DNA of 57,635 nt from a virus, in IMG/VR virus record IMGVR_UViG_3300042898_002419, positions 1-57,635 of that record; one strand, given 5' to 3'. A program made the position numbers and the translations under genes. The notes beneath the pieces are model-generated. The model ran no database searches, was not told where the DNA came from, and worked only from the letters and a program-made list of their open reading frames with translations. This document shows positions 6,204 to 14,865 of the stretch, piece by piece (the stretch's first letter is position 1; the number at the start of each line of letters is the position of its first letter).

Positions 6204-6592
6204 TAAGAGAACTTGTTGAATGCGCCTTTTCGCTCTAGGAATGATTTCAAGTTAGGTGCGACCCAGCCCACTGGCTTCAACACCTTGCCATCTTCACGCT
6301 TGCGCACCTTGCCATCTTCACCAATCTTGGCAAAGTTTGTGGCCATGACTTCTTTCCAGGCACCTTCACCGTCTGCACCCATGGAGTGAATGGCACCAAT
6401 GGTCACAACCAAGATATCAATCAAGGCGTCCAGTGTTTCCACTGCATCATCTGTGTCGCATGCCTGCGCTAGTTCCTTGCATTCTTCTTCGATCAAATTT
6501 CTATACAACATGAACTGTGCCATGTTGTGTTGTGCGACCGTTTGGTCGCAGGCCTTCATGAATTTTTCCTGATCACGGAAGAGGTTTGACAT
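6203..6592 (-). CDS. MazG-like NTP pyrophosphohydrolase
   Basis: 129 residues from M-S-N-L-F-R-D-Q. The helical core carries L-I-E-E-E-C-K-E-L-A and D-A-L-I-D-I-L-V-V, matching the E-E-x-x-E and E/D-x-x-D metal motifs of the all-alpha NTP pyrophosphatase superfamily. These hydrolyse NTPs or dNTPs to the monophosphate. Phage members may clear odd nucleotides or adjust alarmone levels. The tail has K-V-R-K-R-E-D-G-K-V-L-K-P, typical of phage versions. The start was placed here because the longer frame overlaps the upstream gene for 170 bases. Confidence 0.75.
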   Translation of the reverse strand: MSNLFRDQEKFMKACDQTVAQHNMAQFMLYRNLIEEECKELAQACDTDDAVETLDALIDILVVTIGAIHSMGADGEGAWKEVMATNFAKIGEDGKVRKREDGKVLKPVGWVAPNLKSFLERKGAFNKFS

Positions 6593-7031
6593 TGGCTTCT
6601 TCTTTGGTGTAAAATGGACCTTGGTATTGATAACGCTGCAAGGTAATAAGTTTGGGACTCTGCTCAATAGTCCATGTTCTGCGTTGTTTGACCTGATACC
6701 AGCCAGCAGCATACCAGGATCTGGATTTTTTATTCTTGGTGTACAGGGGCAACTTGTGCTGCACATCCCAGATGGGATTGTACACTCGTGAACCGGATGG
6801 ATAACCCTGCACCTGATAACTGGCAGGTTCCTTTGACGGTCGATTTCCTACCGCAGCAAATTCAATATCGCCTTGTTTACGGATCATGGCCATGGTCTTG
6901 AATGGCGTAATCTTGTTGTTGATCTTGACTGCAAAGCCATCATCAGTGGCTTCAATGTTGCCGACCTTGCGATCGTCCTGTTTCAAAATCCAGAACTGAT
7001 CTTTGACTATGGGTTTAGCTACTATGTTCAT
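6573..7031 (-). CDS. Conserved phage protein, unknown function
   Basis: 152 residues rich in Tyr, Trp and Lys, with V-Y-N-P-I-W-D-V-Q, L-P-L-Y-T-K-N-K-K-S-R-S-W and A-A-G-W-Y-Q-V-K. It looks like a compact beta domain and recalls uncharacterised proteins of T4-like marine phages. ATG 7031 has GGAG six bases ahead and overlaps the RNase H-like gene. Confidence 0.7.
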   Translation of the reverse strand: MNIVAKPIVKDQFWILKQDDRKVGNIEATDDGFAVKINNKITPFKTMAMIRKQGDIEFAAVGNRPSKEPASYQVQGYPSGSRVYNPIWDVQHKLPLYTKNKKSRSWYAAGWYQVKQRRTWTIEQSPKLITLQRYQYQGPFYTKEEANVKPLP

Positions 7032-8025
7032 TCAATACTCCTTTGTAGGTTTCATTCAACCAGCGTCCAAAGCTGTCTGCTGAGTCGCTGCACTTGACCA
7101 ATTCATACTTGCCACAGAATCTCAAAAAGTGACTGCCCACTTGTCCCACATCCTTGTGACTCACTTGAGCACGTATGGCAGCATCCACCAGATCCTTGAT
7201 CTCTTGTGGCTGTGCTGTGAGATCAATTAGGGCACGGTTGCGTTCATAATCATCCAAGACTCTGTGTTCCTCACCATTGTGGTCAATCCAACGTTGCAAC
7301 ATGAGATTGTTCCAGGCATAGCCTTTTTTGCCCATGTCGCCAAATGCTTCTTCCAGTCCAACCTTGTTCTTGGTGCCCTTGGTCCGCACACCAGGATATG
7401 CTGAGAACACATTGTCACTGGTATCGCCACGCATGCACTTTTCAAACAACAACCAGGCAGGATCAGGCACAGTCTTGGGCAGCTTGGTCTTTTTGTCCTT
7501 GATCAGTTGACCCTTGACATCAAAGATTCCATCTAGTGTGATCAGCTCATCAGTGATACCGTTATACTGTTTGACATTGGGTGCGATCAGCTGCACAAAA
7601 TCTGTGTCTGAGCTGACAACTATGTGTTCGTCTTGGGGGTGTAGGGCTATCCATCGTGCAATGATGTCATCCGCTTCGGCCTGGGGCTCACGAATCACAC
7701 TGCAATTGGTCTTGTTGCTGAGATATTTAGTCAGCTCATCATAGGTTTCCCAGAACAGCTTGTCTTCTTCGGCCTGTTCATCATTCATGGCCGCACGAGC
7801 CACAGCACGATTGGCCTTGTAGGGCTTGTAGTGATCTTTGCGCCAGCTGCGACCTTCGAGACAGAAAATCACATGATCTGCTTGGAATCGCCGCACAACC
7901 TTGTTGGCACTCATCAAGGTTAGATATAGTGCAAAGCCTAGTTTGGTCCAGGAGTCCGCAGCACGGTGTGCCTGATGCCGTGCTCGAAAGAACATGTTGC
8001 TTGTGTCAATAAGAAGGTATTTCAT
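7015..8025 (-). CDS. rnh: T4 RNase H-like 5'-3' nuclease (FEN family)
   Basis: 336 residues. The FEN acidic motifs are seen in order: L-L-I-D-T-S-N-M-F-F, E-A-D-D-I-I-A-R-W, S-S-D-T-D-F-V-Q-L-I and C-M-R-G-D-T-S-D-N-V. These Asp/Glu clusters bind two metals. T4 RNase H removes RNA primers and flaps on the lagging strand, which fits the polymerase and clamp genes elsewhere in the window. Length is close to T4 RNase H (305). A plain 5'-3' exonuclease role in recombination is the alternative. Confidence 0.85.
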   Translation of the reverse strand: MKYLLIDTSNMFFRARHQAHRAADSWTKLGFALYLTLMSANKVVRRFQADHVIFCLEGRSWRKDHYKPYKANRAVARAAMNDEQAEEDKLFWETYDELTKYLSNKTNCSVIREPQAEADDIIARWIALHPQDEHIVVSSDTDFVQLIAPNVKQYNGITDELITLDGIFDVKGQLIKDKKTKLPKTVPDPAWLLFEKCMRGDTSDNVFSAYPGVRTKGTKNKVGLEEAFGDMGKKGYAWNNLMLQRWIDHNGEEHRVLDDYERNRALIDLTAQPQEIKDLVDAAIRAQVSHKDVGQVGSHFLRFCGKYELVKCSDSADSFGRWLNETYKGVLNEHSS

Positions 8026-8734
8026 TAGGACTCAGTAGTTGGTTATCTTTAATGTATTGTAACACATGTTCCGCCCAAAAGCAATGGGCATCTTGCCCAA
8101 AATGCCAACTATCTGCACTTACTGTGCAAAATCCTCGACGTCTGAGTACCGAGTCATAGGTTTGATCAGCACTGTACGGACTCATGTAAGTGGCTTTCCA
8201 GTCCTGTTGCTGTGTGATATTGCCAAAATGACTGTTACCGTTGAACATCAAATGCCGTACACCTTGCTGTTCAAGTTCACAATGAAATTGCCAAATGTCT
8301 TCGTGTGCCTGTTTACTGCACTTGGCCCAGTCTATGTCAGTCACAAATTGTCGATATTGATCTTGTAATTGTTCAGGCACTTGATCTATACCGCTGGCGT
8401 TGACCTGCCACCAGGTGTGGTCATGCCACCATTCTTCGCGTTCCCAGGTGCTCCATTGAATCAGCACAAACAGGTCTGATACGTCTTGTTTGTTTTGTTT
8501 GATCCAGTCTCGGGTGGTTCGCATGATGCGTGAGTTGGATCCACCTGCTTGTGCATCAAGATACAGTATTGCCCGTAACCAATTGGCCAATTCGCAGCCA
8601 AAGCTCGCACGTTCGTTGTCAGGATGCGGCTGTTGCCCTAGACCCCAGTACATGCTGTCATCCTGTGCCCAGGCATGTGGGACTGCTGCTTCAGCGGCAG
8701 CAGCATGGCTGTCACCGTTGACGTAGAGAATCAT
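8006..8734 (-). CDS. SGNH/GDSL hydrolase-like protein, copy A
   Basis: 242 residues, Trp rich. It starts I-L-Y-V-N-G-D-S-H-A, giving the block I G-D-S nucleophile; A-G-G-S-N-S-R-I offers block II/III Gly and Asn; S-W-H-F-G-Q-D-A-H-C-F-W-A gives the late D-x-x-H pair. SGNH enzymes cleave acetyl or acyl esters from sugars. Its neighbour at 8712 has the same layout but little other identity. Host glycan or LPS deacetylation is plausible inference. Confidence 0.7.
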   Translation of the reverse strand: MILYVNGDSHAAAAEAAVPHAWAQDDSMYWGLGQQPHPDNERASFGCELANWLRAILYLDAQAGGSNSRIMRTTRDWIKQNKQDVSDLFVLIQWSTWEREEWWHDHTWWQVNASGIDQVPEQLQDQYRQFVTDIDWAKCSKQAHEDIWQFHCELEQQGVRHLMFNGNSHFGNITQQQDWKATYMSPYSADQTYDSVLRRRGFCTVSADSWHFGQDAHCFWAEHVLQYIKDNQLLSPNEIPSY

Positions 8735-9398
8735 TGATTACATTTTTTAATAGATAATCAGCAAACATTTTATGACCATCTTCATAGAGATGATATGTTG
8801 GTGTAGTGTTGAGATGGTTGTCCTTTGCCCATTTACCTATGTTAAATTCGTGTAGATTTACAATGTTTGAATCTTGACTAAGTCTTTGAAACATCTGCAA
8901 ATTTTTTAAACTATTCCAATTTAAATTTCTATAATCTGTATTGTTGGCTGCTGAAAAAATATAGTATGGAAGATCCATAGACTTCAAAGTCTGAACAAAC
9001 ATAAACAACTTGGTATAAAAATGTGTTACCTGTTTGTTGATATTCTGATCAATAATTGCATGCATAGTCGATTCATCAACCTTATCCATCCAGTTTGATG
9101 TAATCAATTGAGATCCAGGATAATCTTTTATTCTGACTGAATACTTTGCTATGTCCTCAACCCAAATTTCTTCTCTAGTTATAAAACTAAATCCAATAAT
9201 TATCAACGGGCGTTGATTTTGTTTTAAATTTGCACAGTATTCAAGGGCTGTTCGAAATATGCGATCGTTGCAAGATCCTGCCACTGCGTGATTTATTACA
9301 GGAATATCTATTATGTTAGCAATAAAACTGCTGTACGAAATTTGTCCTATAGGTTCTGCAGAATAACTATCACCATTGATATAGACTTCTGTGATCAT
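8712..9398 (-). CDS. SGNH/GDSL hydrolase-like protein, copy B
   Basis: 228 residues from ATG 9398 (a GTG one codon earlier is possible). Y-I-N-G-D-S-Y-S-A, A-G-S-C-N-D-R-I and Y-H-L-Y-E-D-G-H-K-M-F-A-D-Y match the SGNH blocks. The coding sequence is clearly richer in A and T than copy A and its other neighbours, so one of the two was probably acquired separately and not duplicated in place. It overlaps copy A by 23 bases. Confidence 0.7.
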   Translation of the reverse strand: MITEVYINGDSYSAEPIGQISYSSFIANIIDIPVINHAVAGSCNDRIFRTALEYCANLKQNQRPLIIIGFSFITREEIWVEDIAKYSVRIKDYPGSQLITSNWMDKVDESTMHAIIDQNINKQVTHFYTKLFMFVQTLKSMDLPYYIFSAANNTDYRNLNWNSLKNLQMFQRLSQDSNIVNLHEFNIGKWAKDNHLNTTPTYHLYEDGHKMFADYLLKNVINDSLRQR

Positions 9399-9401
9399 CA
9401 C

Positions 9402-9800
9402 TCAACTCACTTCTGAGCGACCGTCACCAATACTGGTACTGCGTACCCACACGCCTGATTTGTTTATGGCTTCTTCCTGTTCCCAGGTTTCCATCACAAC
9501 ATGTCTACACACATTCTGGAACCAACGATCCACAATCTCAGCGTCGGTATCGTCCTTCTTGATCATGTAGCCGGCTTTGACCAGTCGTGCCACAAAGATT
9601 TCATTCCAGTCCAGTTCAAACGCACCCTGATGCAGATTGTCAAGATCCACGTCTAGACTCAAGATGTTCACATATGGCTCATTGCTTTCGGTTGCCAGTT
9701 GTTTAGCACTCTTGACCGGTGCCTTGGGTTTGGGTGGAGCGGGTGCCACCGGTGCCTCAGCTGCCTTTTTTGGCTTGAAAAATTTATCAAACAGTCCCAT
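9402..9800 (-). CDS. Conserved phage protein, unknown function
   Basis: 132 residues. M-G-L-F-D-K-F-F-K-P-K-K is followed by an Ala/Pro/Lys linker, then a folded part with F-E-L-D-W-N-E-I-F-V and V-D-R-W-F-Q-N-V-C. The pattern is familiar from uncharacterised T4-like phage proteins. GAGG stands before ATG 9800. Confidence 0.7.
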   Translation of the reverse strand: MGLFDKFFKPKKAAEAPVAPAPPKPKAPVKSAKQLATESNEPYVNILSLDVDLDNLHQGAFELDWNEIFVARLVKAGYMIKKDDTDAEIVDRWFQNVCRHVVMETWEQEEAINKSGVWVRSTSIGDGRSEVS

Positions 9801-9801
9801 A

Positions 9802-10275
9802 TCAATCCTCTTTTATTTCCATCCAAGTATGATCGCCCATGTATTTTACCTGTGCCACATACTCGTAATCTTCCGGAGCACCACTGCTCCAATTTGTTGG
9901 ACCATTGGGTACCAACAACATTTTCTCTAATCTCTTTTCCCACACCAACCAGTAACTCTTACCCATGACCAATTTGAACTGAAACTCTGCGCCATGCACT
10001 GCATCTGTTATTTCCAGTCTGCGTTTGATCTGCTGTGCCTGTTCTTCCAGCACACGAACCAGGGTCATTATACGATCATATTCTTGCTGGGCATACATCC
10101 TGGCATGATTGATCATTAGATCTTTTTGTTCAGTAACTGGAACAAGATCAAATTTAGGACCTCCAGCTTCGGTAGCATAAGGAGTAACATTCCTGTTAAG
10201 GAATGGAATGATTGCTCCTGTACTAGTACTATCGTAGCTTTCGCGTCCTTTTAGTATATTTGGTTTGTCAGTCAC
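9802..10275 (-). CDS. DUF2452-like protein
   Basis: 157 residues from a GTG start. I-N-H-A-R-M-Y-A-Q-Q-E-Y-D-R-I then a Gln-rich helix, Y-W-L-V-W-E and G-D-H-T-W-M-E-I at the end. The helix and the G-x-x-Y-x-L-V element resemble the DUF2452 family, from memory. No function is known. It sits one base from the next gene. Confidence 0.6.
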   Translation of the reverse strand: MTDKPNILKGRESYDSTSTGAIIPFLNRNVTPYATEAGGPKFDLVPVTEQKDLMINHARMYAQQEYDRIMTLVRVLEEQAQQIKRRLEITDAVHGAEFQFKLVMGKSYWLVWEKRLEKMLLVPNGPTNWSSGAPEDYEYVAQVKYMGDHTWMEIKED

Positions 10276-10279
10276 TCTC

Positions 10280-10477
10280 TCAAGTGCCCCACTTTATTTT
10301 TAACCAAATTCTTTCGTGTATGTAATAATCAACACTTAACAGAATATGTAATACTGTAGCAAATCCGGTAGCACTACCAAGGTCTCCAGTAAACAAGTAT
10401 GTCCATAAGATAGTGAATATCCAGGCTGTCAGCCGATAGGTAATCATCCTAACCACTGTTCGTTTTTTAGTTTCCAA
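10280..10477 (-). CDS. DUF2061-type small membrane protein
   Basis: 65 residues with T-Y-R-L-T-A-W-I-F-T-I-L-W-T-Y-L-F as first membrane helix, F-A-T-V-L-H-I-L-L as second, and Y-Y-I-H-E-R-I-W-L-K-I-K-W-G at the end, the signature of DUF2061. The start is a TTG directly after the QueE stop with a G-rich site ahead. The role is unknown; its place right behind queE may be incidental. Confidence 0.7.
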   Translation of the reverse strand: METKKRTVVRMITYRLTAWIFTILWTYLFTGDLGSATGFATVLHILLSVDYYIHERIWLKIKWGT

Positions 10478-11335
10478 TCAAGTGCCCCATTCGTTCTTGA
10501 ACAAAGGTACCTGCAGCCGATCACTATAACGCAAACCATTCTTCATGGCAAAGTTTGCCACAGCACGGTTGTTCAAAGCATACACACTTTCTACACCACC
10601 AATGGGCATTAGATAAACATGTCCGGTAAATCCGGCTGCACGATAGATGTCAACGGTTTCCAGGGCTTCTTCAGCATCTTGCTCTGTGGCAATTACCAGT
10701 TTGAGATATGTGTTGCCAACGTCTTGGTACTCGCACACAATCTCTGGCTGAATAGCTTCATGTCTTGATTCACCAGAGCAACTGAGTTTGGCACTGACAC
10801 TAAATGTAATTTCTCTACAAAAATCTTTATCATGATGATGTGCCCAAGTATGTAGATACGCAGCAAATTCTGGAGTTAGCTTTTGAGTGCCATTGGTCTC
10901 AAATGTGATCTCTTTGAGTTTATTCATGCTAGCATGTGACAGCAAGTCAGGATAAGCACGTTGCCACCCCAACAAGGGCTCACCGCCTGTGATAACCAGA
11001 TGCTCATCTTCCCAACGCTTTTGCGGAAGTATTTCCATAATGCGATTTACAATAGCATTGCTTTCAAGCATTGGACTTAGATCTTTGAATCGCGGATCCC
11101 AGCTGGCGTAGCTGTCACAGCCTGTGCTGACAAGTGGAAGCTCAGTGTAATCTTTGAATTCTGTGATACGTGCAGCAATTGCTTCAACCTCTTGACTTGC
11201 TTTGCCTGTCGGCATTCCAAAGCCGGAACACTTAAAGTTGCATCCAAATGTTCTCAAGAACACACTGGGCACCCCCATGTAGCGTCCTTCACCTTGTATG
11301 CTGTAAAACAGCTCTGCTATTTTTAATTTGCTCAT
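10478..11335 (-). CDS. queE: 7-carboxy-7-deazaguanine synthase QueE, split Cys motif
   Basis: 285 residues. Radical SAM enzyme converting 6-carboxytetrahydropterin to 7-carboxy-7-deazaguanine. Seen: F-Y-S-I-Q-G-E-G near the N-terminus, E-H-L-V-I-T-G-G-E-P-L, and T-F-E-T-N-G-T. The cluster motif is odd: Cys32-x3-Cys36, then 36 residues before Cys73 in G-C-D-S-Y-A-S-W-D. In classic QueE the third Cys follows after two residues in C-D-T-x-Y. So a 34-residue insertion splits the iron-sulfur motif, but all three Cys are kept. It is the last deazaguanine gene of the run and overlaps the methyltransferase by ATGA. Confidence 0.85.
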   Translation of the reverse strand: MSKLKIAELFYSIQGEGRYMGVPSVFLRTFGCNFKCSGFGMPTGKASQEVEAIAARITEFKDYTELPLVSTGCDSYASWDPRFKDLSPMLESNAIVNRIMEILPQKRWEDEHLVITGGEPLLGWQRAYPDLLSHASMNKLKEITFETNGTQKLTPEFAAYLHTWAHHHDKDFCREITFSVSAKLSCSGESRHEAIQPEIVCEYQDVGNTYLKLVIATEQDAEEALETVDIYRAAGFTGHVYLMPIGGVESVYALNNRAVANFAMKNGLRYSDRLQVPLFKNEWGT

Positions 11336-12111
11336 ATTTTCCGTGCTTTAATCAACAAATGCCATCCCAGGTATTCTTTGACTGCTGCTCGCATGTCTTC
11401 GGGCATGGCAGCAAACCAGGGTTCTAGTTCGTACTCGCCTTGGCGGTAATTGGGTACATTATACATGAAACAATGATCTTGTCTAATCCTTAGGACCTCA
11501 AATTGTCCTTGTAGTAGATCGTAAATTTCTTCTCGGCTGTAGGCCTTGGCATACGGACAATCGGATTGTGCTTCAAATTGGTCCAGACCCTTCTGGATCA
11601 TGGCATACTTCCAGGAATTCTTTGCATACACCAGCATACGGAATTCACCCATGGGCCTCAATGCATTATGAATGTTGTCTAGACACGCAGTCATGTCTGG
11701 ATAGTGATGCAATACACCACATGAGTACACCAGATCAAACTGTCCTAGACTGGACACTGCTGCACCATCGGCAGCATCCATCACATGGAACTCTCCAGCT
11801 AGCCCGAACAGGTCGAATCGTTGGCGGCTCATGGCCACAGATTCTGCAGAAAGATCAATGCCCACATAGTCAGCACCGTGCCGTGCAAATTCCACAGCGT
11901 CAGATCCAATACCAGATCCTATTTCCAACACACGTTTGCCACGCCATGAGTGAAAACCCGCAAAGTCACGCAGATGTGGTTCTACAAAAAATCTACGCTC
12001 AGTAACTTCATTCCAGTACTGTTCTGTGCCAGGCACACCCAAACTGTGCTTGATGTTGCAGGGCTGTGCATTCCAGTACTGTTTGATTTTGTCTATTAGT
12101 TCAGTGGTCAA
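11332..12111 (-). CDS. Class I SAM-dependent methyltransferase
   Basis: 259 residues from a TTG start that overlaps the upstream glycosyltransferase end. V-L-E-I-G-S-G-I-G-S-D is motif I for SAM binding, G-I-D-L-S the acidic loop, and Y-S-C-G-V-L-H-H-Y-P motif IV. The N-terminal P-C-N-I-K-H-S block is typical of small-molecule or sugar methyltransferases. It lies between glycosyltransferases and queE, suggesting a role in modifying a sugar or a base; the target cannot be read from the sequence. Confidence 0.8.
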   Translation of the reverse strand: MTTELIDKIKQYWNAQPCNIKHSLGVPGTEQYWNEVTERRFFVEPHLRDFAGFHSWRGKRVLEIGSGIGSDAVEFARHGADYVGIDLSAESVAMSRQRFDLFGLAGEFHVMDAADGAAVSSLGQFDLVYSCGVLHHYPDMTACLDNIHNALRPMGEFRMLVYAKNSWKYAMIQKGLDQFEAQSDCPYAKAYSREEIYDLLQGQFEVLRIRQDHCFMYNVPNYRQGEYELEPWFAAMPEDMRAAVKEYLGWHLLIKARKI

Positions 12112-12943
12112 GTTCGTGTATCTTCCATTGTTTCATTAGGCCTTTTTTGTCCAGGGCTGCCATTTTTTCCCAGATATCTATTTTGTTCTCTAGGCCTAAC
12201 TTAAAGTGGGTTAGATCGTAGCCGAGTGGTGCTAGATAGTTGCCAATCATCATGGCTTCTTGCATACGACGTTTACGCCAGGTAACATGATTGAAGTCTC
12301 TGGGGTTGTTGGGATTGCCCTCCAGCATGGGACGATTCTTAAAAACGTCATCACCATTCTTGCCAGTTAGATCATAGCGTTGATGCTCAATCATTACAGG
12401 TATAGTGACCACAATATCCAACATCCATCCAATCTGACTGGTCCATGCATCATTGATTTGATGCGGAGAAAGGTGTCCAGTAATTTCTACCCACTTGCGC
12501 GGCAGGATGGGAAATATAGCATATGGATGCTCATGATTGGTTTCTGCTCTGAGCAATGCAAACTGATCATTGTGAGAGCGTATGACGTCATCCCAACCAG
12601 TTGTGGTCATTACAGCATCATCGTTCCAGAAGAACATCCAGGCACCTTGACTATTTTCAGCCAGCTTGTTGAGATATTCGTTGAGTCTGATATAGCCCAG
12701 GCGTTTGAATTGCATGGCAGTATATGTGACTTTTTTGCTGTCCAGATACGGAGCAATCACATCAACAAAATATTCAATGGTGTCTGTGTCGTCATTGTCA
12801 AACGCAATCAATACTTCAATTCGTTCTGGTGCCGATGCTGTGTCAATTAGAGTGCGTAGACAATCCTCCATGGGGCCCGGCCGTTCGCGGACCGGCAACA
12901 GTACACTGATATCTATGTTGGGGTTTTGTTCAAGTAAACTCAT
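12101..12943 (-). CDS. GT-A fold glycosyltransferase-like protein, copy A
   Basis: 280 residues. I-S-V-L-L-P-V-R-E-R-P opens the nucleotide-binding domain, I-E-V-L-I-A-F-D-N-D-D follows, and F-F-W-N-D-D-A-V-M is the likely metal-binding D-x-D-type site, as in family 2 glycosyltransferases. Copy B at 14862 shares the same blocks (A-E-N-S-Q-G-A-W and F-P-I-L-P-R-K-W occur in both). The two bracket the radical SAM gene, with ATGA overlap. Confidence 0.75.
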   Translation of the reverse strand: MSLLEQNPNIDISVLLPVRERPGPMEDCLRTLIDTASAPERIEVLIAFDNDDTDTIEYFVDVIAPYLDSKKVTYTAMQFKRLGYIRLNEYLNKLAENSQGAWMFFWNDDAVMTTTGWDDVIRSHNDQFALLRAETNHEHPYAIFPILPRKWVEITGHLSPHQINDAWTSQIGWMLDIVVTIPVMIEHQRYDLTGKNGDDVFKNRPMLEGNPNNPRDFNHVTWRKRRMQEAMMIGNYLAPLGYDLTHFKLGLENKIDIWEKMAALDKKGLMKQWKIHELDH

Positions 12944-14865
12944 GTTGTTACATATGTGATAGTGGTTTTTCCAAAGTTGCGTTTTCGACCAAAGTACATG
13001 TTCTCTAAAAATCGATCCTCGCTCATGGCAGGTGATTCTGTGGTGGCAAATTGATAAACAGTGGCATTTGTTAGTTCGGTATTGTCCAAAATATATCCCA
13101 GGAAGTCATAGTCAAATGCCTGTGTGATTGGCAGAGATTTTAGATCTCTGTAGTCAATCACATAGTTTCTTTGAAACTGCAACAGTTGACGTTTCACTTG
13201 TGAGTCTATATTATAGTGGTTGTCCAGGAATTTGTCAAGCGATTCAAACACATAGTTGATCATTTTGTCTTTGACCATGTACAAGGTAGTGCGGTGCATG
13301 AGGTTCCAGCCAAACACTTCGATGTTGCCAATTCTGGGATGATCAATACGACCCTTGGTCATCCAGTTCTCAAAGTAACTGCGTGTCTCAATAAATTGCA
13401 ACTGGAACCAAGGATCTTTTTGTACCCATGCATACAGGTCTTCGTAGAATTTACTGTAATCAATATTTTGATGCTTGGCCAGATATCTAGCAATGTAGGT
13501 CGAAAGTCCATTGATGTGAAAAGTTTGTATAAAACTTGACCATACTAGAGTATCCAACATGGTTTCTCGCGGTATGGTCTTGGTGCTTACTACCACATCA
13601 ATGCTTTCATTAAGATCAACATCACCGTAGCTGCCACTCATGTAATCATACACCGGCACCGATTCCAACTTGTATAATTTCTTCTGCAACAGGTTCATCT
13701 CAGCATTTTCCAACAGCTGACATTGCAGGATGTTGATACCACCGTGATTGCCTGCTCGGAAGATCTTCCAGAAAGCTTCTTTCCAGGATTCCACAGTCTC
13801 GCCAGGCAAGCCCAGAATCAGTTCTGTGTACACAGGAATATTGTTTTTGTCACACAAGGCAAAGATCTCGTCAATCTTGTGTTGATCAAGATTTCTACGT
13901 TTGATATTCTCTAGTACGTCATTGTCCATGCTCTGTACACTGACTGTGAGACCTTGGCCGAAGTTAGGCGATTCATCAATTAGTTTTTTCACAATGTCCA
14001 CAACTTCGTTCTTTTGATTCTTGGCCCAGGTCATGGAGAAACTTTCCAGTTTGCCCCAACGCTTCTGAACTTCAATCAGTTTGTCCACAATCATGTTGTC
14101 ACGTTCTACAAACATGCCAAAGTTGGCATCAGTGATTGTGACAAATCCGCAGTGTTCGCCAATCCAGTCCAGTTCGTCATACACACGTTCGAGTTCAAAC
14201 TTCTTGACCTTGTTGTAGGTAAGACTGCCCCAGTCGCAGAATGTGCATTGATACGGGCAGCCGCGATTTGTTTCCAGAGTGGCATTCCAGATAACATCAG
14301 GATTGTCGGCCATCATGCGATCAAATATGCCGGTTAGATATGGACTAGGAACTTCGTCTAGATCGTTGATACGTTTTGGATCTCCAGTGTCGACCAAGCC
14401 AGCAGGAGAGTTGATCAAGAGCCCAGGAATATGTGTGTAATCAGAGCCGTGATCTTCTAGAATGTGACGAAAGGTCATCTCGCCTTCCATCTTGATCACC
14501 AGATCCATGAACGGCTCTTTTGCAAACAAGTCAGGATCTTCAATAGCAGGCTCGGGTCCGCCGAACACAATCAAACACGTGGGATTAAGGGCTTTGACTC
14601 TTTGTGCCAACCGATAGTTGTATCTGTGATTCCATACATAGGTTGAAAAAGCAACCACATCACTGGTGCTGAGTTTTGCTGCCAGAGCCTCAATTGGCTC
14701 TCTGCGCCATACCAAGTGATCTAACTCCCAGGCTGCACTGACTTTTTCGCTGCCCAGTGCATAACTCAGGATTACACCAGCTGAATAAGGCAAGTAGTAG
14801 GCATTGAACTCCTTGGGGCCTTGCTGGAAGTTGGGTTGAACAAAGCTGATTTTCTTTTTTGTCAT
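12940..14865 (-). CDS. B12-binding radical SAM protein
   Basis: 641 residues. Residues ~1-150 look like a cobalamin-binding Rossmann domain (V-V-A-F-S-T-Y-V-W-N, I-V-F-G-G-P-E-P). Residues ~195-420 form a radical SAM barrel with R-G-C-P-Y-Q-C-T-F-C-D-W, the C-x3-C-x2-C cluster site. L-I-L-G-L-P-G-E-T is also typical. Such enzymes methylate unreactive carbons or rearrange rings. The ~200-residue C-terminus is not recognised. It is flanked by paralogous glycosyltransferases inside the QueD-QueE chain, so its substrate may be the deazaguanine base or a sugar on it. Confidence 0.85.
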   Translation of the reverse strand: MTKKKISFVQPNFQQGPKEFNAYYLPYSAGVILSYALGSEKVSAAWELDHLVWRREPIEALAAKLSTSDVVAFSTYVWNHRYNYRLAQRVKALNPTCLIVFGGPEPAIEDPDLFAKEPFMDLVIKMEGEMTFRHILEDHGSDYTHIPGLLINSPAGLVDTGDPKRINDLDEVPSPYLTGIFDRMMADNPDVIWNATLETNRGCPYQCTFCDWGSLTYNKVKKFELERVYDELDWIGEHCGFVTITDANFGMFVERDNMIVDKLIEVQKRWGKLESFSMTWAKNQKNEVVDIVKKLIDESPNFGQGLTVSVQSMDNDVLENIKRRNLDQHKIDEIFALCDKNNIPVYTELILGLPGETVESWKEAFWKIFRAGNHGGINILQCQLLENAEMNLLQKKLYKLESVPVYDYMSGSYGDVDLNESIDVVVSTKTIPRETMLDTLVWSSFIQTFHINGLSTYIARYLAKHQNIDYSKFYEDLYAWVQKDPWFQLQFIETRSYFENWMTKGRIDHPRIGNIEVFGWNLMHRTTLYMVKDKMINYVFESLDKFLDNHYNIDSQVKRQLLQFQRNYVIDYRDLKSLPITQAFDYDFLGYILDNTELTNATVYQFATTESPAMSEDRFLENMYFGRKRNFGKTTITYVTT

